This document shows positions 22,396 to 26,703 of a DNA stretch of 26,703 nt, one piece after another. Position 1 is the stretch's first letter. Every line of letters starts with the position of its first letter. This DNA comes from Candidatus Aminicenantes bacterium UBA2190 (GTDB lineage: Bacteria; Acidobacteriota; Aminicenantia; UBA2199), in NCBI GenBank assembly GCA_002335385.1, contig DCVK01000009.1, positions 1-26,703 on the forward strand, read 5' to 3'. Below the pieces are notes generated by a model. It saw nothing but the letters and a program-made list of their open reading frames with translations, made no database searches and was not told the origin of the DNA. Made by a program: the position numbers and the translations under genes.

Positions 22396-24039
22396 ATGAA
22401 ATTCACTGAAGACCTGTACCGCATAATCGCCGAGAAGGAGGGCGTCCTGGTCAACCCCAGGCGCCGCGAGCTGATCAAGGCGGTGGTCAAGAACAAGGAG
22501 GCCCTGGTGAGCGCCAACGGCGCCCTGGCCACCTGGACGCGCATCGAGTCGACCGGCCGCAGCCCCAAGGACACGTTGATCGTCCGCTGGCCCGAGATCG
22601 AGGCCGAGATCGACTGGGACTCGCCCAACAACCTGCCGCTGGCTCCCGACACCTTTGCCCTGATCCTGGAGGACGCGCTGAAGCTGGCCGGGGGAAAGGA
22701 CAGGCTGTATGTCACCGACCGCGTCGTGGGCGCCGACAGCCGCTACGCCCTGCCGGTGCGCACTGTAAGTGACCATGCCCTCACGGCCCTTTTCACGATC
22801 ACCATGTTCCGGCCGCTGCCCAAGGACATCGGCCGCAGCATCTACCGCGACCAGCCCTTCACCCTCGTGGCCTTGCCCGCCGACAAGCTGGACAAGCTGC
22901 GCTATTTCGGCAAGCTGCGCAAGCTTCCCGACGGCACGGCCTCGGACATGGTCGTGGCCATGGATTTCGTCAACCGCATCGGCGTCATCATCGGCTCGGC
23001 CTACGCGGGCAGCGTCAAGAAGCTGATGTTCACCGTCATGAATTACCTGCTGCCCAAGGCGGGGATCCTGCCCCTGCACGCCTCGGCCAACGAGGGCCAG
23101 GACGGCGACCTCGCCCTCTTCCTGGGGCTTTCGGGGACCGGCAAGACGACGCTTTCGGCCGACCCCGACCGCTTGCTGCTGGGCGACGACGAGCACGGCT
23201 GGAGCCGCCACGGCATCGCCAATTTCGAGTTCGGCTGCTACGCCAAGCTCATTCACCTCAACCCGGCCAAGGAGCCGCAGATCCACCACGCCATCACCCA
23301 CAAGGCGCCCTACCTGGAACACGGCGCCATCGTCGAGAACGCCATGATGTATCCCGACGGCACTTTTGATTTCAACGATTCGCGGCTGATCGAGAACTCG
23401 CGCGGCTCCTATCCCCTCTCCTTCCTGCCCAGCATCAAAAAGTCCTCGCGCGGCAAGCACCCGCAGACCATCATCTTCCTCACCGCCGACGCCAACGGCG
23501 TGCTGCCTCCCGTGGCCAAGCTGGACCAGGACCAGGCCATGTTCTGGTTCCTGATGGGCTACACCTCCAAGCTGGCCGGCACCGAAACCGGCATCGTCGA
23601 GCCCGTTTCGACCTTCTCGCGCTTCTTCGGCCAGCCCTTCATGCCCCGCAACCCCAACGACTACGCCGCGCTGCTGGGCCAGAAAATCAGGAAGCACCGC
23701 ACCAGCGTCTACCTGGTCAACACCGGCTGGAGCGGCGGCCCCTACGGCGTGGGCCAGCGCATGGACATCAACGTCACCCGCGCCATCATCAAGGCCGTGC
23801 TCACCGGCGGGCTGGACCAGGTGGCGGCCGTCGAGGACCCGACGTTCCACATCAACATCCCCGTTTCCTGCCCGGGAGTTTCCGCCGAGATCCTGCAGCC
23901 GCGCAGCACCTGGAAGGACCCCGAGGCCTTCGCCGCGCGGGCGCTCAAGCTGGCCGGTGAATTCAGCGCCCATTTCGACCGCGTCTACGGCGGCAAGGGC
24001 CTGCCCGGAGCCGTGTGCAAGCAGTGCCCGGGGAAGTAG
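22396..24039 (+). CDS. pckA: Phosphoenolpyruvate carboxykinase (ATP)
   Basis: 547 residues, slightly longer than most (about 520-540). It converts oxaloacetate and ATP to PEP, CO2 and ADP for gluconeogenesis, or runs in reverse to fix CO2 in fermenters. The ATP-type signature is clear: LGLSGTGKTTLSADPDR with Lys250 in the P-loop, then LLGDDEHGWS with the metal-binding acidic pair. FEFGCYAKLIHL, NTGWSGGPYGVGQRM (in the C-terminal third) and MPRNPNDYAALLG are also family landmarks. The C-terminus GAVCKQCPGK adds a CxxC not usual in the family as I recall it. It is a single gene; the heptamer island 2 starts 16 nt after its stop. Confidence 0.95.
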   Translation: MKFTEDLYRIIAEKEGVLVNPRRRELIKAVVKNKEALVSANGALATWTRIESTGRSPKDTLIVRWPEIEAEIDWDSPNNLPLAPDTFALILEDALKLAGGKDRLYVTDRVVGADSRYALPVRTVSDHALTALFTITMFRPLPKDIGRSIYRDQPFTLVALPADKLDKLRYFGKLRKLPDGTASDMVVAMDFVNRIGVIIGSAYAGSVKKLMFTVMNYLLPKAGILPLHASANEGQDGDLALFLGLSGTGKTTLSADPDRLLLGDDEHGWSRHGIANFEFGCYAKLIHLNPAKEPQIHHAITHKAPYLEHGAIVENAMMYPDGTFDFNDSRLIENSRGSYPLSFLPSIKKSSRGKHPQTIIFLTADANGVLPPVAKLDQDQAMFWFLMGYTSKLAGTETGIVEPVSTFSRFFGQPFMPRNPNDYAALLGQKIRKHRTSVYLVNTGWSGGPYGVGQRMDINVTRAIIKAVLTGGLDQVAAVEDPTFHINIPVSCPGVSAEILQPRSTWKDPEAFAARALKLAGEFSAHFDRVYGGKGLPGAVCKQCPGK

Positions 24040-24055
24040 GCCTCAACGAACTATC

Positions 24056-24250
24056 GTGACGCGTAACGCGTAACGCGTGACGAATAGCCAGCATAACCAC
24101 AGAAGTTTACGAATCTATCGCAAGCTGGATGGTTTAGGAAAAGAAATTCACGCTTTTTCTTGCGCTTCACGATCCAACTTACATAGGAAAGCGAAATGAC
24201 GATAGAAATCGCTTTTTCTTCCGTGTTACGCGTCACGCGTCACTCGTCAC
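24056..24250. repeat. Intergenic island 2 bounded by inverted heptamer arrays
   Basis: Left arm 24056-24083 is GTGACGC-GTAACGC-GTAACGC-GTGACGA. Right arm 24223-24250 reads, on the other strand, GTGACGA-GTGACGC-GTGACGC-GTAACAC. The interior differs from islands 1 and 3. It contains the direct repeat CGCTTTTTCTT (24151-24161 and 24210-24220) and matching inverted pieces (AAGCTGGAT with ATCCAACTT; TCTATCG with CGATAGA), so the whole could fold as a long imperfect hairpin. It lies 16 nt from the stop codons of both convergent neighbours, pckA and tsaD. Confidence 0.75.
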
Positions 24251-24266
24251 GATGCCTCGCTTCGAT

Positions 24267-25304
24267 TTAGCGATGGCGCTTGCTCTCCCTGAAGGACGAC
24301 CGGGAATAGGAATTGAGGTACAGGTCGTAGTAGTTCATATTGGGAAAGGCCGCGTACTTTTCATAGCCCAGCCAGGCGATCATGGCGGCATTGTCGGTGC
24401 AGTAACGCGGTTCGGGCAGGTACAGCGGCAGTCCTCTTGCGGCGCAGGCGTCGGCGAAGCGCCGGCGCAGCAGGGTGTTGCGGCTGACCCCGCCCGAGAC
24501 GATCAGCGAGCGGACCTTCAGGCTCACGGCCGCCGCCAGCGTCTTGTCCAGCAGGTAGTCGACCAGGGAACCCAGGAAGGAGGCCAGCAGGTCATAAAAA
24601 TCCTTGCTGCCCGCGACGACGTCCAGTTCCCGCGCCTGGCGCAGCAGCGCCGACTTGTAGCCGGAGAAGGAAAAATCGTCGCCGCCGTCGCTCATGCGCG
24701 GTCGGGTGAAACGGAAGCGCCCCGCGTCGCCCTTATCGAACAGGTTGTCCAGCAGCGGCCCGCCGGGATAGCCCAGGCCGAAATGCTTGGCGACCTTGTC
24801 CATGACCTCGCCGGCGGCATCGTCGCGCGTCTTGGCGACCATCCGGCCGCAGAATTTGCTCTCCTGAAAGAAAAGCGAGGTATGGCCCCCGGAAACCACC
24901 AGCGCCAGCAGCGGGTAGGCGATATGGTTGTGGCTGATGAACGGGGCCTCGATATGGGCGGCGATATGGTCGACGGCCACCAGCGGCAGCTCATGGGCCA
25001 TGGCCAGCCCCTTGGCGAATGCCAGCCCGATCAGCAGGGAGCCGACGAGGCCCGGCCCCAGCGTCACGGCCAGGACCTCGATATCGCCGATGCCCAGGCC
25101 GGCCTGGTGCAGCGCCTGGCGGCAGAGCCGGTCGATGGCCTCGTAGTGCGTGCGGGCGGCGATCTCGGGGACGATGCCGCCGAAGGGAGCATGCAGCTCG
25201 ACCTGCGACTTGATCGCCTCCGAGCGCACGGCGTTGACCACTCCCCTTTCGACCACGGCCACGGCCGTCTCGTCGCACGAGGATTCGATGCCCAGGATGT
25301 ACAA
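24267..25304 (-). CDS. tsaD: tRNA N6-adenosine threonylcarbamoyltransferase
   Basis: 345 residues. It transfers threonylcarbamoyl onto A37 of ANN-decoding tRNAs, with TsaB and TsaE as partners. The start is TTG (25304-25302) with AGGAGG just upstream; no in-frame ATG or GTG fits the conserved MYILGIESSCDETAVAVV beginning. Family motifs: ESSCDETA (7-14), FGGIVPEIAARTH, VDHIAAHIEA with His113 and His117 as metal ligands, VSGGHTSL (137-144), DDAAGEVMDKVAK, and IVSGGVSRNTLL. The Asn-Asp pair for ATP contact is in YCTDNAAMIAW. It has its own promoter; partners are not in the window. Confidence 0.94.
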   Translation of the reverse strand: MYILGIESSCDETAVAVVERGVVNAVRSEAIKSQVELHAPFGGIVPEIAARTHYEAIDRLCRQALHQAGLGIGDIEVLAVTLGPGLVGSLLIGLAFAKGLAMAHELPLVAVDHIAAHIEAPFISHNHIAYPLLALVVSGGHTSLFFQESKFCGRMVAKTRDDAAGEVMDKVAKHFGLGYPGGPLLDNLFDKGDAGRFRFTRPRMSDGGDDFSFSGYKSALLRQARELDVVAGSKDFYDLLASFLGSLVDYLLDKTLAAAVSLKVRSLIVSGGVSRNTLLRRRFADACAARGLPLYLPEPRYCTDNAAMIAWLGYEKYAAFPNMNYYDLYLNSYSRSSFRESKRHR

Positions 25305-25321
25305 ATGCCCTCCTGGCGATC

Positions 25322-25350
25322 ATCATAGCAAAACGCGGCTCAAGGGGCAA
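25322..25350 (-). promoter_or_regulatory. Sigma70-type promoter of tsaD
   Basis: On the minus strand: TTGCCC (25350-25345), 17-bp spacer, TATGAT (25327-25322) preceded by TGC. The leader is about 11 nt, just enough for AGGAGG. Confidence 0.55.
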
Positions 25351-25373
25351 TCGCCAGAAAAATTCAAGCCAGC

Positions 25374-25616
25374 GTGACGCGTAACATGTGAAATAGGAAA
25401 AATTAAATCCCAAATCCCAAGCACCAAATCACAAACAAATTCCAAGCACCAATGACCAAATGACCAAAACAAAGAAAAGAACCTGCAGTATCTTCGTTTG
25501 GGTCAAAGTCCCCGTCAGGGGATTGGAATTTGGAATTTGTGAATTATTTGGAATTTGGTGCTTGGGATTTGGAATTTAAGTCCTAATATTGCTCTTTCTG
25601 ACCGTACGCGTCCCGG
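25374..25616. repeat. Intergenic island 3: heptamer arm plus long AT-rich inverted repeat
   Basis: Left edge 25374-25394 is GTGACGC-GTAACAT-GTGAAAT, a decaying heptamer array. Inside, AAATCCCAAATCCCAAGCAC (from 25405, continuing CAAAT) is mirrored by the right arm ending near 25577, with 24 of 25 bases complementary. A second copy, CAAATTCCAAGCACCAAT, starts at 25436. The centre carries TTGGGTCAA (25498) and AGGG (25517). A possible decayed right heptamer, GTACGCGTC, lies at about 25604-25612. There is no gene. It fills the gap from the tsaD promoter to the pseudopilin stop. Confidence 0.65.
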
Positions 25617-25619
25617 CTA

Positions 25620-26129
25620 TTACCAATCCCGGTAATAGGTCCCGTCCAGCGCCTTCTTGTCCGAATCGCAGTAGACGTCCCAGACATTCTGCCCCCCCCA
25701 GCTGCGCGAACCGAGCTTGTCCTGGTAGGAACGCAGCCCCCAGTCGTCGGAGCCGCTGATGGGGTCCGGGGGAATGCGGCGCAGGAACTTGACGACGCGG
25801 GTCTTGTTCTTCTTATCCTTGTACTCGATGCCCTTGACCAGGTCCTCCAGCTTCTCGGGATAGCTGTACGTGTCCTCGTCGACATCGATCTTGTTCTCGA
25901 CGACGAATTTCTTGTGCTCGTCGATGGCCGTGCGCAGGAGGCGCAGCGCCCGGCGCAGGTCGAGCTCCTTCTCGCGCTGGAACGCGTTGTGGGCCAGGGG
26001 GATGGCGGCGACGGCCAGCACGCCGATGATGACGGTGGCGGTGATCAGCTCGATCAGGGTGAAGCCGCGGCAATCGCCGCGCGTTTCCGGGAACGCCGGA
26101 CTCAACGCCCTGCGGCCTTGAACGGACAT
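25620..26129 (-). CDS. Type II secretion / type IV pilin-like protein (GspG-like pseudopilin)
   Basis: 169 residues from ATG 26129, which has GGGAGG 7 nt upstream; a GTG two codons earlier is too close to that site. The leader is long (22 residues) and ends CRG, followed by FTLIELITATVIIGVLAVAAIP: prepilin peptidase should cut after Gly22 and methylate Phe23, and Glu27 is the conserved +5 Glu. The membrane/assembly helix is followed by REKELDLRRALRLLRTAID and later YSYPEKLEDLV, RRIPPDPISGSDDWGLRSY (in part), which matches GspG-like proteins including the Pro-Asp-Pro region near the calcium site. It lies 36 nt after pnp and may be co-transcribed. It ends with tandem stops TAA-TAG. Confidence 0.85.
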   Translation of the reverse strand: MSVQGRRALSPAFPETRGDCRGFTLIELITATVIIGVLAVAAIPLAHNAFQREKELDLRRALRLLRTAIDEHKKFVVENKIDVDEDTYSYPEKLEDLVKGIEYKDKKNKTRVVKFLRRIPPDPISGSDDWGLRSYQDKLGSRSWGGQNVWDVYCDSDKKALDGTYYRDW

Positions 26130-26165
26130 GGTCACGCCTCCCGGCCGGGCGGTACGGCCGCCCTG

Positions 26166-26703
26166 CTACCTGTCCCCGTCGCGCGAACCGCTCTCCAGGA
26201 CCTTGTGGCTCAGCTTCATCTTGCCGTCGCGGTCCAGGGACATCACTTTCACCTCGATCATGTCACCCAGCTTGTATTCCTGGCGGACGTCGCGGATGCG
26301 GCGCTGGGAGACCTCCGATACGTGCAGCAGTCCGGTGACGCCGGGCATGATCTCGACGAACAGCCCGTAGTCCTCGATGCGGTTGATCTTGCCGTTGTAG
26401 ATCTTGTCGACCTCGGGAGAGCCGGTCAGTTCCTCTATACGGGCGATCACCCTCTCCCCCAGCTCGCGGTTGGCGGCGGCGATGGAGACCTTGCCGTCGT
26501 CCTCGACGTTGATCTTGGCATTGAAAGTGGCCACCAGCTCCTTGATGGTCTTGCCGCCCGGCCCGATCAGGTCGCGGATCTTGTCGACGTTGATCATCAT
26601 GGTCAGAATGACCGGGGCGTACTCGGAAAGCTTGGGCGACGGCGCGGGGATGGCCGCCTTCATTTTGGCCAGGATGGCCTTGTAGGCCGCGGTGGCATCC
26701 TCG
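26166..26703 (-). CDS. pnp: Polyribonucleotide nucleotidyltransferase, C-terminal part
   Basis: The frame is open to the window edge; about 178 C-terminal residues are visible. PNPase degrades RNA from the 3' end with phosphate and works with RNase E or alone. Visible are the end of the second RNase PH domain (KAILAKMKAAIPAPSPKLSEY), the KH domain with IRDLIGPGGKTIKELV (GxxG loop GPGG), and the S1 domain with VDKIYNGKINRIEDYGLFVEI and LLHVSEVS. The tail after S1 is short (LSHKVLESGSRDGDR). The first two thirds lie outside the window. Confidence 0.93.
   Translation of the reverse strand, partial: EDATAAYKAILAKMKAAIPAPSPKLSEYAPVILTMMINVDKIRDLIGPGGKTIKELVATFNAKINVEDDGKVSIAAANRELGERVIARIEELTGSPEVDKIYNGKINRIEDYGLFVEIMPGVTGLLHVSEVSQRRIRDVRQEYKLGDMIEVKVMSLDRDGKMKLSHKVLESGSRDGDR

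Overview
This is a GC-rich bacterial chromosome segment with strong G/C bias at third codon positions. It looks like a diderm, probably anaerobic heterotroph. The diderm signs are two lipoproteins, an ExbD/TolR protein, a secretion-type pseudopilin and an anti-sigma factor with a TonB-like C-terminal end. Archaeal-type class I aldolase, ATP-dependent PEP carboxykinase and butyrate kinase suggest fermentation or gluconeogenesis. The Gly-Gly-Val runs in the anti-sigma linker and the overall gene mix would fit Acidobacteriota or Aminicenantota. That placement is a guess from memory, and no rRNA or tRNA gene is present to settle it.

Layout. 1-2663 (+): the tail of a protein ending in a peptidase-S74 chaperone domain, a small lipoprotein, a SAM methyltransferase and a membrane-anchored coiled-coil protein. 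2697-4726 (-): class I aldolase, then a secreted papain-family peptidase with a clear terminator. 4927-7747 (+): a two-gene signalling operon, a CHASE4 histidine kinase and a response regulator with one intact and one degenerate receiver before a LuxR-type helix-turn-helix. 7778-10550 (-): murA, a HIT protein, a UPF0173 hydrolase and a YacP-type NYN protein as one tight operon. 10687-11163 (+): a lipoprotein. 11156-12974 (-): an ECF-like sigma factor and its zinc-finger anti-sigma factor. 13294-15866 (+): MTA phosphorylase, butyrate kinase and a protein resembling the MXAN_5187 C-terminal family. 15885-17579 (-): an AMP-forming long-chain acyl-CoA synthetase. 17723-19868 (+): ExbD, a TPR-like protein and a protein carrying the GlmU acetyltransferase domain but no pyrophosphorylase domain. 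20139-22259 (-): rpmE-prfA-prmC. 22396-24039 (+): pckA. 24267-26703 (-): tsaD, a pseudopilin and the 3' end of pnp.

Two themes go beyond ordinary gene content. First, sigma70-type promoters are unusually legible: fifteen sites, mostly with 17-bp spacers and often with GC directly before the -10. Four of them (histidine kinase, lipoprotein 10687, sigma factor, acyl-CoA synthetase) place the -10 box only 6-7 nt before the ATG, which predicts leaderless mRNAs. Second, three intergenic islands are bounded by phased heptamers of the form GTGACGC/GTAACGC facing each other as inverted repeats. Two of the islands also share an inner inverted repeat and a central motif, so they may be one short repeat family lying against gene ends.
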